Of a stretch of DNA of 64,000 nt, positions 27,615 through 35,877 are shown in pieces. Within the stretch, counting starts at the first letter, position 1. Each line of letters starts with the position of its first letter. The translations under genes and the position numbers were made by a program. The notes under the pieces were generated by a model. It did no database searches, was not told where the DNA came from, and saw nothing but the letters and a program-made list of their open reading frames with translations. Origin of the DNA: Lysinibacillus xylanilyticus (lineage in GTDB: Bacteria > Bacillota > Bacilli > Bacillales_A > Planococcaceae); contig NZ_MDDN01000009.1 in the NCBI RefSeq assembly GCF_001708185.1, positions 1-64,000 of the forward strand. Reading direction: 5' to 3'.

Positions 27615-28283
27615 TTACCAAAGTGGATCGTTCATAGGATCATGTTCTTGTAAATCAAATACATATGGTGCTAACTGACGGTAATAAATAAAAATACCTG
27701 CTAAAAAGAAGATGGTCCCAATCGAAATATTTTCAAAAAAATGTTGCATCAAAATCATAAGGGGAATCGGGAATGTTAAAATACCACCCATTTGTATAGA
27801 TTTTTTTGTGCGATATTGTTTTTTTCCACAATGAGGACATTCGAGTTGTCCATTTTTCCGGTACATTTTTCGAGCTTGCTTCTCTGTCCAAGTTTCTCCA
27901 CACTCAATACACACCGGTAGGCCATATCCTTTCTTGATTAACACACGTTTAACAATAAAGGCAATCCCTACCAAAAAGCTAAAAAGCAATATACCTTTTA
28001 CTAAATCGTATTGTAAAAATGTCCAAATGCTCCATGTATCCGCTTCTTGCTGTAAGCTAGCTGCCTGATGACTTCCAGTATGTTGGTCTTTATTCTGTGA
28101 TAATAAATAACTAAAACCAACCACAAAAAGCGTAAACGTTGCTAGCACCACACGATATTGCCATGGACTACTCGTTTTTCGTTTATTTTTACTTCGAGCT
28201 TTATCGGCAATCACTTGTTTTCGCGCTTTTGTGAGTTTTACATCTTGAAGTTCTTTTAGCACCTCTTCTTTAAATTGATTCAT
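27615..28283 (-). CDS. Zinc-ribbon membrane protein, candidate anti-sigma factor
   Basis: 222 residues starting at ATG 28283 with a GGGAGGTG site, overlapping the sigma factor gene by 14 bp. Layout: a basic N-terminal cytoplasmic region (MNQFKEEVLKELQDVKLTKA), a membrane span near 50-67, a second at about 105-125, then a CIECGETW..CPHCGKKQYRTK zinc ribbon with CxxC pairs about 20 residues apart, and two more spans. The ribbon resembles the cxxc_20_cxxc family. Translational coupling with an ECF sigma gene suggests it restrains that sigma factor. Confidence 0.7.
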   Translation of the reverse strand: MNQFKEEVLKELQDVKLTKARKQVIADKARSKNKRKTSSPWQYRVVLATFTLFVVGFSYLLSQNKDQHTGSHQAASLQQEADTWSIWTFLQYDLVKGILLFSFLVGIAFIVKRVLIKKGYGLPVCIECGETWTEKQARKMYRKNGQLECPHCGKKQYRTKKSIQMGGILTFPIPLMILMQHFFENISIGTIFFLAGIFIYYRQLAPYVFDLQEHDPMNDPLW

Positions 28284-28785
28284 GGCGTAACACCTCCCAA
28301 TCATAATCACCAATTGCTGTTGCAAGTTGCTTTCTAGCACGTTGTAATCTTGTGCGTATCGTTGCCTCTGGACAACATACGAGCTGTGCAATTTCCACGG
28401 TTGTCATATCCTCAAAATAATAGAGAATCAGCACTTCCCTATATGCCACAGATAATGTAAACAAAGCTTCTACTAGCTCTCGTTTGGTGGATTTAGCAAG
28501 AAATTCTTTTTCAGGCGTGACTGCTGTCGTACGTCCTGTAATTTTCTCAAATAGTGTCAGTCGTTTACTTTTCCAGCTTCGTAAATAATCATGACTTCGA
28601 TTGACTGTCATTTTTACTAAATATGTACGTAATGATGATTCTTGCCGAAATTGTTCCTGCTTTTGATAAAAGGCGATAAACACATCCTGCACAATGTCCT
28701 CAGCTGTTGCTTCATTTTTCACATATAAATAAGCAACCTTTAGTAAATAGTCACCGTGCTCAGCAATAATTTTTTCGATATTCAT
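28270..28785 (-). CDS. ECF-type RNA polymerase sigma factor
   Basis: 171 residues from ATG 28785 (AAGGTGAG site). Region 2 is AYLYVKNEATAEDIVQDVFI, and region 4 is YREVLILYYFEDMTTVEIAQ followed by ATIRTRLQRARKQL. Similar to SigV/SigW-type factors. The downstream coupled membrane protein is its likely anti-sigma factor. The inducing signal is unknown. Confidence 0.9.
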   Translation of the reverse strand: MNIEKIIAEHGDYLLKVAYLYVKNEATAEDIVQDVFIAFYQKQEQFRQESSLRTYLVKMTVNRSHDYLRSWKSKRLTLFEKITGRTTAVTPEKEFLAKSTKRELVEALFTLSVAYREVLILYYFEDMTTVEIAQLVCCPEATIRTRLQRARKQLATAIGDYDWEVLRHESI

Positions 28786-28869
28786 GGTTGTCCTCACCTT
28801 CTTTCTACACTACGGACGGACGCCACTTCATTTCCGATTCACTTTTTTAAAAAAAATTTTTTTAAAGAA

Positions 28870-28919
28870 AAGAATCTGCAAAATCCCAACGATGATTCGC
28901 TGAAATAAAGCAGATTCTT
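28870..28919 (-). terminator. Terminator of the XRE gene
   Basis: AAGAATCTGC and GCAGATTCTT arms with a 30-base loop. Followed on the minus strand by T-rich sequence. Confidence 0.65.
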
Positions 28920-28940
28920 AATTATGTTTTTTAATCAGTT

Positions 28941-29165
28941 TTATGATTCTTGTGTGTCTTCGTTTCTTTTATATTCCAAAATATCTCCTGGCTGACATTC
29001 TAAGGCTTCACAAATTGCCTCTAAAGTTGAAAACCGAATCGCTTTTGCCTTTCCATTTTTCAATATAGAAAGGTTAGCCATCGTAATTCCAACCCTCTCC
29101 GAAAGCTCTGTTACGCTCATTTTTCTTTTAGCTAGCATCACATCAATATTAATTATCATTGGCAT
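28941..29165 (-). CDS. XRE-family regulator (YozG-like)
   Basis: 74 residues from ATG 29165 with a GAGGTGA ribosome site. It is all helix-turn-helix: KMSVTELSERVGITMANLSI followed by LKNGKAKAIRFSTLEAICEAL. This short, Ile-rich XRE type is normally paired with a DUF2975 membrane protein, as here, 10 bp upstream. Role of the pair is unknown. Confidence 0.88.
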   Translation of the reverse strand: MPMIINIDVMLAKRKMSVTELSERVGITMANLSILKNGKAKAIRFSTLEAICEALECQPGDILEYKRNEDTQES

Positions 29166-29175
29166 GTTATTCACC

Positions 29176-29655
29176 TCAGACCGTTAAATCATTTTCTGAT
29201 TTTATATCGATGGCATTTTTCAATAGCTTTTGAAGAACAGCCGCAAAGACTGCAATTACAAAGGAAGCAAAAATAATGACCATTCCGATTACAATAATTC
29301 CTGGAGCGTCGTCTAGATCCGCCATGAGATAAAATACAGGCATGCCTATCACATACATACCACTAATAATGATTGCACAAAATTTTATATTTTTTAAAGC
29401 TCTAACAGACAAATCCGAAAAAGCTTCATTCTTGTCAATATAGCTTAAAAGTCTTAAAGTCTTATATAATGCAACGAAAAACGCTATCGCTGTCACATAT
29501 ACACCAATTAAAGTGGGATATTGCAAATAAGCTAACTTTGGATAATGTTCTGCTGCTTCATTAGCGAACCAAGGTAACCAAAATATACACAAAGCAAGAA
29601 CCGGAATTCCAATAAGAAAAACAGCCGTCTTTAATAAGAGTGTTTCCCGTTTCAT
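29176..29655 (-). CDS. DUF2975 membrane protein (YoaS-like)
   Basis: 159 residues with four hydrophobic spans (about 8-28, 44-64, 90-112, 120-143). The YP-L-A-Y-L and ALKNIKFCAIIISGMYVIGM segments fit DUF2975. It forms a two-gene operon with the XRE regulator downstream. Possibly a membrane sensor that controls the regulator. Confidence 0.82.
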   Translation of the reverse strand: MKRETLLLKTAVFLIGIPVLALCIFWLPWFANEAAEHYPKLAYLQYPTLIGVYVTAIAFFVALYKTLRLLSYIDKNEAFSDLSVRALKNIKFCAIIISGMYVIGMPVFYLMADLDDAPGIIVIGMVIIFASFVIAVFAAVLQKLLKNAIDIKSENDLTV

Positions 29656-29812
29656 AAAAGCACCTCATCTATTTATTGTCAATTTGAATTTAACATATTA
29701 TTTATCGATTAACAATAATCTTTTATTCATTTCAGCGACATTATTATCGTTTGCATAAATCTCATCAAGTGTGTCGATTAACCATTTTTAACTACTTTTA
29801 TTAATTAGAGGC

Positions 29813-29920
29813 TCATCACCATAACGTGGGGCTGATTTCCGTTTCGACTGAGCACTTTCCTAGGGGCTCCATTCTTCACTTCAAACAACTTATATACATG
29901 ACATACGTTTTAACAAATAG
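29813..29920. repeat. Short version of the composite palindromic element
   Basis: Shares CACCATAACGTG-GG-TGATTTCC and CGACTG-GC-CTTT at the left and AACTTATATACATG-CATACG at the right with 25441-25940, but has only about 30 bp between. The remainder of 29656-30097 shows no gene. Confidence 0.75.
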
Positions 29921-30097
29921 TCAGCCCTAACTTTTAGTGATAAATCCGATGCTTTTCGCTATAGCAACTCTGTTCTTGCGGCGAACATCGAGCCGTTCTT
30001 TTGATGATATTATCTAGATGATTTTGAGTGCTATAATCAAGAAGGATACAATCAAAGCCCAATAGTTGTAGTCCTTTAGAATATCGCGAAAGGATGA

Positions 30098-30436
30098 TTG
30101 CTTAAAATGAAGTCTATTGAATTAATCGTAACGGTAGATAGGCCGATTGGATACGTTGATCATTATAACAATGTTTACCCAATTAATTATGGTTATATCC
30201 CTGATCTGATAGGTGGTGATGGTGAAGAACAAGATGCATATATCATCTCAAAAAAAAAGCAAGAACCACTCGAATCATTCACTGGAAATTTAGTCGCCAT
30301 CATTCATAGAAATGATGATATCGAGGATAAATGGGTAGTTGCTTTACCAAATGAAGAATTTTCAGTTGAGGAAATTTGGGAACAAGTTAGTTTTATGGAG
30401 CAATATTTTGATGCAGTAATCGAAATAATTAAATAA
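30098..30436 (+). CDS. Inorganic pyrophosphatase-like small protein
   Basis: 112 residues from TTG 30098 (GAAAGG site) or ATG 30107. The core D-R-P-I-G-Y-V..Y-P-I-N-Y-G-Y-I-P and GGDGEEQDAYII match the substrate-binding part of family I soluble pyrophosphatases. The protein is shorter than the usual ~165-175 residues, and the C-terminal catalytic lysine region is replaced by an acidic stretch. Similar 110-residue forms occur in Bacillaceae. Whether it still splits pyrophosphate is uncertain. Confidence 0.7.
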   Translation: MLKMKSIELIVTVDRPIGYVDHYNNVYPINYGYIPDLIGGDGEEQDAYIISKKKQEPLESFTGNLVAIIHRNDDIEDKWVVALPNEEFSVEEIWEQVSFMEQYFDAVIEIIK

Positions 30437-30467
30437 AAAATTGGAGAGTTTTTTTCCCCTCCAATTT
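30437..30467 (+). terminator. Hairpin after pyrophosphatase-like gene
   Basis: AATTGGAG and CTCCAATT arms around a T/C loop. The T-run is weak. Confidence 0.5.
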
Positions 30468-30492
30468 ACGTCTAACTTTTGGGGTTCAGTAC
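30468..30492. repeat. Solo IS150-type terminal repeat
   Basis: ACGTCTAACTTTTGGGGTTCA-GTA resembles the IS end at 194-219 (shared GTCTAACTTTT and GGGG-TTCA), same orientation, with no transposase here. Confidence 0.5.
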
Positions 30493-30518
30493 CATATTAG
30501 GTACCCCCTTTTCTATTA

Positions 30519-31964
30519 TCAACTATTCCCCACTTCACTATAATGATTATTAATTGTAATTTGGTTTCGTCCATTTCGCTTTGACGTATAGAGTGCTAGA
30601 TCTGCATTATGAATTAGTTCCCCAACCTCAGTAATCTGCCCTTTATTATTTGTACTTACACCGATACTAAATTCCAAATGAACGACCTCACCATTCATTA
30701 TTAAGGACAAAGAAGTCAATGTTTGATAAAGATTTTCTGCCATCGTTTGAACAGATTCGTTCTTCTTTAATTCGATAAGGACAATAAACTCATCTCCTCC
30801 AAAGCGAGCGACAATCGACTCAAACGGATGAAAAAATTCCTTTAATGTCGCCGCGGTAATGGTCAATGCATCATCCCCACATAAATGACCATTTGTATCA
30901 TTAATTACTTTAAAATGGTCTAAATCAATCATCAATAGCGCTAGTTGCTGATTATCTAATGAAGCTTTTTCCACCATTTTTTCTGCATTCTCATCAAAAT
31001 AACGACGATTATAAATATTCGTTAATGGATCAATATAAGAAGTTTTTTCAAATTGCTTCTTCTGGTCATTGTACTCCATCTCAAATAACCCATGTGTATA
31101 ATTCTCCCTTTGTATTTCCAGTAAAATGTTAATATATTCCTTTTGTATCGAGCATAAAACAATTTTATTACCTTGCTCTTCTATTAGTCTCACTAATGAG
31201 TTGTAGATCGTTTGAAGCAAAGATAAATCATTATTCTCTAAGGCATAATACTTCGATTTTTGATACCAATCAATTGCCTCGCCAAAACGTCCTTGTTTTT
31301 CACAAAGTAAAGCATAGGCATTCATAACCTCCAATTGAACCTTGGAATACGGTGGTTTCTGAATCTTCATCAGTAACTCTTGCAGTATTTCATATGCTTC
31401 ATAAAATTCTCCCAACCAAATTTTAGCAACTGCTAAGTTTAATTTGGGATGAATAATTCCTGTATAAGGCTTATTATCCTTCGTTTCTATAGCATTGGCG
31501 TAGTTTAGGCTCATTAAAGCAAACTCTTTTGCCTTATGATAATTCCCTGATGTAATTTCTAAATCACTTAAATTATTATAAATTTTCCCCATGCTTTCTA
31601 CATGCTGAATACGCTCGGCAATATTTAGTCCCTTGATCATAAACTCTTCAGATTTCTTTAAATGACCAAATGTCCCCCAATAGATAGACGCTAAAATATA
31701 ATGATGGATTAAATCAATATCATCACCATATTGAAAGGTTAATTCACGATATTGCTCAAGTACACTAATGGAAACTTGCAAATCACCTGTTTGAAAATAG
31801 CTTGCACAGCGATAGCGTAATAAAAGGATTGCTTTTTTATACATACCAAGCTCAATGGCACTTTCAATTGCGGCGCTACTTAATTCTATATATTCTAAAA
31901 AGCGATTCGCATTATATAATTCATTTAGCGTAATCCATAATTCTTCAAATTCTTGTGTGTTCAT
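30519..31964 (-). CDS. TPR-domain diguanylate cyclase (GGDEF)
   Basis: 481 residues from ATG 31964 with a GAGGGGG site. Residues about 1-290 form tetratricopeptide-like helix pairs (for example KIYNNLSDLEITSGNYHKAK). The GGDEF domain spans about 310-475 with DPLTNIYNRRYFDE, MIDLDHFKVINDTNGHLCGD and an intact FGGDEF signature. It should make cyclic di-GMP in the cytoplasm. No membrane span is seen. The TPR half probably senses a protein partner. Monocistronic. Confidence 0.9.
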   Translation of the reverse strand: MNTQEFEELWITLNELYNANRFLEYIELSSAAIESAIELGMYKKAILLLRYRCASYFQTGDLQVSISVLEQYRELTFQYGDDIDLIHHYILASIYWGTFGHLKKSEEFMIKGLNIAERIQHVESMGKIYNNLSDLEITSGNYHKAKEFALMSLNYANAIETKDNKPYTGIIHPKLNLAVAKIWLGEFYEAYEILQELLMKIQKPPYSKVQLEVMNAYALLCEKQGRFGEAIDWYQKSKYYALENNDLSLLQTIYNSLVRLIEEQGNKIVLCSIQKEYINILLEIQRENYTHGLFEMEYNDQKKQFEKTSYIDPLTNIYNRRYFDENAEKMVEKASLDNQQLALLMIDLDHFKVINDTNGHLCGDDALTITAATLKEFFHPFESIVARFGGDEFIVLIELKKNESVQTMAENLYQTLTSLSLIMNGEVVHLEFSIGVSTNNKGQITEVGELIHNADLALYTSKRNGRNQITINNHYSEVGNS

Positions 31965-32291
31965 ACTGCGCCCCCTCATATTAACCCTCACTTCTTTAAT
32001 ACTATCTTCATGTGTAAAATATTACAATTCTTCTGGCACATTATTTTCAATTTAATAAGCAAATTTTACCTAAAAATAAGATATAAGGATTAATTTCTCC
32101 CGATAAAAATTTTTTAGCATATGTAAATAGACTCGTATTTTTATGACCGTATAAAAACTAAAATTTCCTGACATATAAAAACAAGCCCCTTCTTATAGAG
32201 ACTTGCAAAGATTCTTCAATACCTACTATCACCTTCCACGCTTCCATTAAACGACCGTTTTACTTCTTTTCAAAAAATTTTAAATATAACC

Positions 32292-32322
32292 TTGACCTTG
32301 GAGCATACTCCAATGTTAGGAT
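32292..32322 (+). promoter_or_regulatory. MerR-type promoter with 19 bp spacer
   Basis: TTGACC (32292-32297) and TAGGAT (32317-32322) are 19 bp apart. The spacer holds the inverted repeat CTTGGAG..CTCCAA. Long spacers with a central dyad are the hallmark of MerR-controlled promoters. It lies 20 bp before the merR start, so the regulator controls itself. Confidence 0.85.
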
Positions 32323-32341
32323 AAATTTAGGAGGTGTTCAT

Positions 32342-32782
32342 ATGCAAATCAAGCAGTTTGCCACTAAGTATCATGTATCCACTGATACCGTGCGTTACTA
32401 TGAAAAAGAAGGATTACTACATCCCAATAAACAGGACAATGGCTATCGAGTGTATGATGTCACTTGTGAACATACAATTAAATTTATTCTAGTATTAAGG
32501 CAGCTTGGCTTTACATTACAAGAAATCAAACAACTACTCTCTCTAGAGCAAAAGCCTGTTTCAGATTCCTGCAATCAAGAAACAGTACAGCTCTTCTCTA
32601 GCAAGATCACTCACATTGAACAACAATTACTGTTTTATCAGCAGGCATTACAATCCTTACAGCTCACTCGAACATTATTAGCTGAAGGAAAATATGCGGA
32701 AAATAAACTGGTGATCGGCTCACTTATCGAGGATATGTATAAAAAATTACAGGAAGGTCGAGGTCATTATGAAACTACGTAA
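32342..32782 (+). CDS. MerR-family transcriptional regulator
   Basis: 146 residues with a TAGGAGGTG site. The winged HTH has FATKYHVSTDTVRYYEKEGL, then HPNKQDNGYRVYD. A coiled coil at about 80-125 follows, with a single cysteine at position 79, so metal sensing through a Cys pair is unlikely. The effector-binding tail is short. It is translationally coupled to the DUF4260 gene (14 bp overlap), which is the likely target. Confidence 0.9.
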   Translation: MQIKQFATKYHVSTDTVRYYEKEGLLHPNKQDNGYRVYDVTCEHTIKFILVLRQLGFTLQEIKQLLSLEQKPVSDSCNQETVQLFSSKITHIEQQLLFYQQALQSLQLTRTLLAEGKYAENKLVIGSLIEDMYKKLQEGRGHYETT

Positions 32783-33122
32783 AATTATTTCTTTAGAATA
32801 TGTAATAGCGTTTTTAGTAACTGTATTTTTCTACTGGCATTTTGAATTTTCGTTCGTATATTTTGTCTTGTTTTTATTACTACCTGATGTAAGCATGTTA
32901 GGCTACATAGTCAACACAAAAGTTGGCGCTTTATTTTACAATATTGGTCATAGTTTCATGCTACCAGCCCTTCTCCTGATTATTGGCTTCGTCACTATAT
33001 CTACACCACTACTAATGGGCTCTATTATTTGGTTGGCACATATCTTTTTAGATCGTGCACTAGGCTATGGATTAAAATATGATGAAGCCTTTACTAAAAC
33101 TCATTTACAGCAAATCGCTTAA
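32769..33122 (+). CDS. DUF4260 membrane protein
   Basis: 117 residues, about four hydrophobic spans. The DUF4260 features LLLPDVSMLGYIVNTKVGAL-FYN, GHSFMLPALLL and LAHIFLDRALGYGLKY are clear. No function is known for the family. It is regulated with the MerR gene. The stop codon overlaps the first unit of the 21 bp array that follows. Confidence 0.85.
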   Translation: MKLRKIISLEYVIAFLVTVFFYWHFEFSFVYFVLFLLLPDVSMLGYIVNTKVGALFYNIGHSFMLPALLLIIGFVTISTPLLMGSIIWLAHIFLDRALGYGLKYDEAFTKTHLQQIA

Positions 33123-33424
33123 ATCAGCGGTTTTGATAGATTTATCAGCGATGTAAGCGGGTTTATCAGCGATTTTGGTACTTTTATCAGCGATGTGAGC
33201 GGGTTTATCAGCGATTTTGGTACTTTTATCAGCGATGTGAGCGGGTTTATCAGCGATTTTGGTACTTTTATCAGCGATGTGAGCGGGTTTATCAGCGATT
33301 TTGGTACTTTTATCAGCGATCTGAGCGGGTTTATCAGCGATTTTGGTACTTTTATCAGCGATGTAAGCGGGTTTATCAGCGATTTTGGTACTTTTATCAG
33401 CGATCTGAGCGGGTTTATTCCGCT
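33122..33424 (+). repeat. 21 bp-period array 2 (TATCAGCGA core)
   Basis: TATCAGCGA recurs exactly every 21 bp from about 33122 (degenerate) through 33143, 33164, 33185 and so on to 33395, with a decayed unit at 33416, 14-15 units in all. Spacers TTTTGGTACTT and GTGAGCGGGT (or TAAGCGGGT, CTGAGCGGGT) alternate, giving a 42 bp super-period. The array runs straight on from the DUF4260 stop codon. Confidence 0.97.
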
Positions 33425-33430
33425 GACGCT

Positions 33431-33465
33431 AAAAAATCCACTTTTTTATCAGTGGATTTTTTAGT
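33431..33465. terminator. Terminator after array 2, shared by convergent genes
   Basis: AAAAAATCCACT and AGTGGATTTTTT arms; the loop TTTTTATC resembles the array core. Confidence 0.9.
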
Positions 33466-34408
33466 TTTTTTGAAGGTACGTGTAGATGGTTTTAAGATTC
33501 ATTTTAATCCCGTTTACACCCTTCCATTCTTTATACTTTTTAGGGATTTCAAATGCAGAAATAAAGTCTTCCACTGGCAATTTTCGTTGAATTGCCTCTT
33601 TTGAGCTTTGAGTCAAAAAAGATAAATAATCGATTAATGTATTACACAAAGCCAAATTAGTAACGCTTCCATGACCAGATACAATTGTATCTATATCCAT
33701 TTGTTTAACTTGCTGTAAAATAGACAAAAATTCCACAGGGTTATCAATCGGTACATGCAAGTCTTCTGTCGCTATATCACCCATAAATGCTATCTTTTCT
33801 TTTGGTAGGTACATAAATGTATCACTTGGTGAATGTCCCCCGCCTAAACAGTATAATTCCACCGTTCGATCGGCACCATTGATGGTCAATTTTTCTTTAA
33901 ACAACAAGGATGGTAACACAATTTGTAATTGCGATAAGTCATCCAACACTTTCGACATTTCTTGATATTGGTTGATTAGGCTTGCTTGTAAAATGTTGTC
34001 TTTTGTTGAATCGATTTGATTTTTTAGCTGAAGAAGATATTGTTTCATTTCCTTCTCTTCATTCTCTAAATCCTCCATACTATTTTTTTCTTTACACAAT
34101 TTCTGTGTTTCATATGTTGAAATAATCGTTGTATCCAAAAATACTTGATTCCCAAAAACGTGATCTCCATGATAATGACTATTAATCAAGTACTTTACCT
34201 TCTTACCAGTTAAACTTTCTGCTTGGCGTCTTAACTCTTTCCCAGCAGAAGGAGTACTTAATGAGTCAAAAACAAGAAGCTCCTCACCTAAATCAACTAT
34301 TCCTGCATTACTCCAAGCACCTTTACCTGGTTTAGCAATGGCAGCAAATACACCGTCATCTAAAGTATGTAAAGTAAAATATTCGGTTTCTACTCTCTCA
34401 CAAGCCAT
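33461..34408 (-). CDS. Metallo-beta-lactamase-fold hydrolase
   Basis: 315 residues. The metal motif H-Y-H-G-D-H is in YLINSHYHGDHVFGNQVF (about 75-92), with further metal histidines in GGGHSPSDTF and VSGHGSV. A helical insertion (about 110-165, charged, Gln/Leu-rich) splits the fold. This layout resembles Bacillus MBL hydrolases without known substrate. Cytoplasmic. Monocistronic. Confidence 0.88.
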   Translation of the reverse strand: MACERVETEYFTLHTLDDGVFAAIAKPGKGAWSNAGIVDLGEELLVFDSLSTPSAGKELRRQAESLTGKKVKYLINSHYHGDHVFGNQVFLDTTIISTYETQKLCKEKNSMEDLENEEKEMKQYLLQLKNQIDSTKDNILQASLINQYQEMSKVLDDLSQLQIVLPSLLFKEKLTINGADRTVELYCLGGGHSPSDTFMYLPKEKIAFMGDIATEDLHVPIDNPVEFLSILQQVKQMDIDTIVSGHGSVTNLALCNTLIDYLSFLTQSSKEAIQRKLPVEDFISAFEIPKKYKEWKGVNGIKMNLKTIYTYLQKN

Positions 34409-34469
34409 TTACAACCCTCCCTTGAAGTTTTTTACATATTATAACATTAATTTAAATAAACATAAAAAA

Positions 34470-34497
34470 AGAAAATCCACACTTGAATGGATTTTCT
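34470..34497 (-). terminator. Terminator of the two-component operon
   Basis: AGAAAATCCA and TGGATTTTCT arms; A-run becomes a U-run on the minus strand. Confidence 0.8.
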
Positions 34498-34506
34498 AAT
34501 CGTCAT

Positions 34507-34528
34507 CAATTATGCCTCGGTATAATTG
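34507..34528. repeat. 22 bp palindrome, copy 2
   Basis: Arms CAATTATGCC and GGTATAATTG around TC, with the following GCGTCCGGAGGC and an AGCGG..CCGCT hairpin as in the copy at 24581. It lies between the last gene of an operon and its terminator. Confidence 0.7.
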
Positions 34529-34571
34529 CGTCCGGAGGCTCAGCGGATGTTTGGACACCCGCTAAAAGGAG

Positions 34572-34793
34572 TTAAATAAGTCGCTTAATCATCGTTTCAT
34601 ATAATGCAACAATCAGTATGCCACCAAGTATAGGGATTAAAGAACTAAAGCTAAAATAAAATCCTGCTTCATTGTATTGTCCAAAGAAATGAAATTGCAG
34701 CCATGCAACGTCATATGTTTCACCTACACCATATAAAAAAGCTGTACTAAATAAAAACAACGCGAGACATTTTATAAATTCATTCCTCTCCAT
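34572..34793 (-). CDS. Small two-span membrane protein
   Basis: 73 residues from the ATG at 34793 (GAGGTG site). Spans at about 8-24 (CLALFLFSTAFLYGVG) and 48-66 (FSSLIPILGGILIVALYETM). Family unknown. Last gene of the response regulator-kinase-lipoprotein operon, 10 bp after the lipoprotein gene. Confidence 0.65.
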   Translation of the reverse strand: MERNEFIKCLALFLFSTAFLYGVGETYDVAWLQFHFFGQYNEAGFYFSFSSLIPILGGILIVALYETMIKRLI

Positions 34794-34803
34794 ACAATTC
34801 ACC

Positions 34804-35877
34804 TCACTTTACAACGGTCATTTGTTTTGCATAAGCGGCAAGGTCTTCAATTGTTAGCTCAGGGTTTACCATCATAATGCCATATTGATAGCCCTTTTCT
34901 TGCCAGCCAATATAACGGAATTTACTCTCGTCCATGACAGTACCTTTTTGACCTCGGATGTCCATTTCTTTTTCACCAAAAATAGGCTCTTCCTCAGTAA
35001 CACTACTATTCGCTTTAAAAACCGTTACTGAAATTTCTTGTTGACCATTCTTTACATAATTGAAAGTGTACTCTGGTCGATCTTCTAGCCCTTTATCTAA
35101 TAAAATCTCCTCTAAAGTAATACCATTTTCTTCTGGCACCATTAAAAATTCACCTAGCTGTTCTTTCACTACATCCAGTGTCACTGATTCAGGTTCTTCG
35201 ACAGTTATTTCTTCCACTTTTACATCCTTTGGTAAATCAATTGTAAATTGTGTATCATCAATTTTTGCACTTTCATCCATTTTTGTATATTCAGTCGTTG
35301 TTTTATTGCCTGCGCTGTTCATTGTCATTTTTAATGTCAGCCATGTTTTTTTATCAACCCAAACTTCCATATCGCCAAATAAAGTATCATCTTTTTTGAC
35401 TTTCGCTACAAGTTTGTAAGTATCTCTTCCAGCAATTTTCTCTTCGCCTGCAATCGATATATCATGCGTATCTTTTACTAAATTAAACAATGTCTCTGCC
35501 TGTTCTCTAGGTGACGGAAACGCGTTCAATGCATCCTTAGAAATATCCATCTTTAAAGCTTTATTTGCTTTGACATCATACGTAATAATTTGTGAACCAT
35601 CGTTGACTGCAATGCTGTTCTCTCCATTTTCACCTATGATCTCAATACGGCGTTTCCCATCTTTAGTCCACTCTTTGATTTGAGCTTTTCCACCAGCCTC
35701 GCCCATATCCATTGTGTATTCACCGTAGTAAGTAAGTGGTTCTTTCGTTTCCTGCAACGCTTGATCAATAATTTCCTGTGGTGAATACGATGCCTCGGTG
35801 TTACAACCTACCAAGCTAAATGTTAGTACGGCAACTAAACCTGCTGCACGTAATGATTTTTTCCAATTCATGATCAT
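34804..35877 (-). CDS. LolA-like outer-surface lipoprotein
   Basis: 357 residues with a lipobox LVGC (cysteine about residue 25), so it should be anchored to the outside of the membrane. The body is beta-rich with repeats like the LolA/LppX fold (YYGEYTMDMGEAGGKAQIKE, GDMEVWVDKKTWLTLKM). A second unit at about 235-355 resembles DUF4367 proteins. The start overlaps the kinase stop by 4 bp, so it is coupled to the two-component system and may sense or respond to lipid or envelope stress. Confidence 0.8.
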   Translation of the reverse strand: MIMNWKKSLRAAGLVAVLTFSLVGCNTEASYSPQEIIDQALQETKEPLTYYGEYTMDMGEAGGKAQIKEWTKDGKRRIEIIGENGENSIAVNDGSQIITYDVKANKALKMDISKDALNAFPSPREQAETLFNLVKDTHDISIAGEEKIAGRDTYKLVAKVKKDDTLFGDMEVWVDKKTWLTLKMTMNSAGNKTTTEYTKMDESAKIDDTQFTIDLPKDVKVEEITVEEPESVTLDVVKEQLGEFLMVPEENGITLEEILLDKGLEDRPEYTFNYVKNGQQEISVTVFKANSSVTEEEPIFGEKEMDIRGQKGTVMDESKFRYIGWQEKGYQYGIMMVNPELTIEDLAAYAKQMTVVK

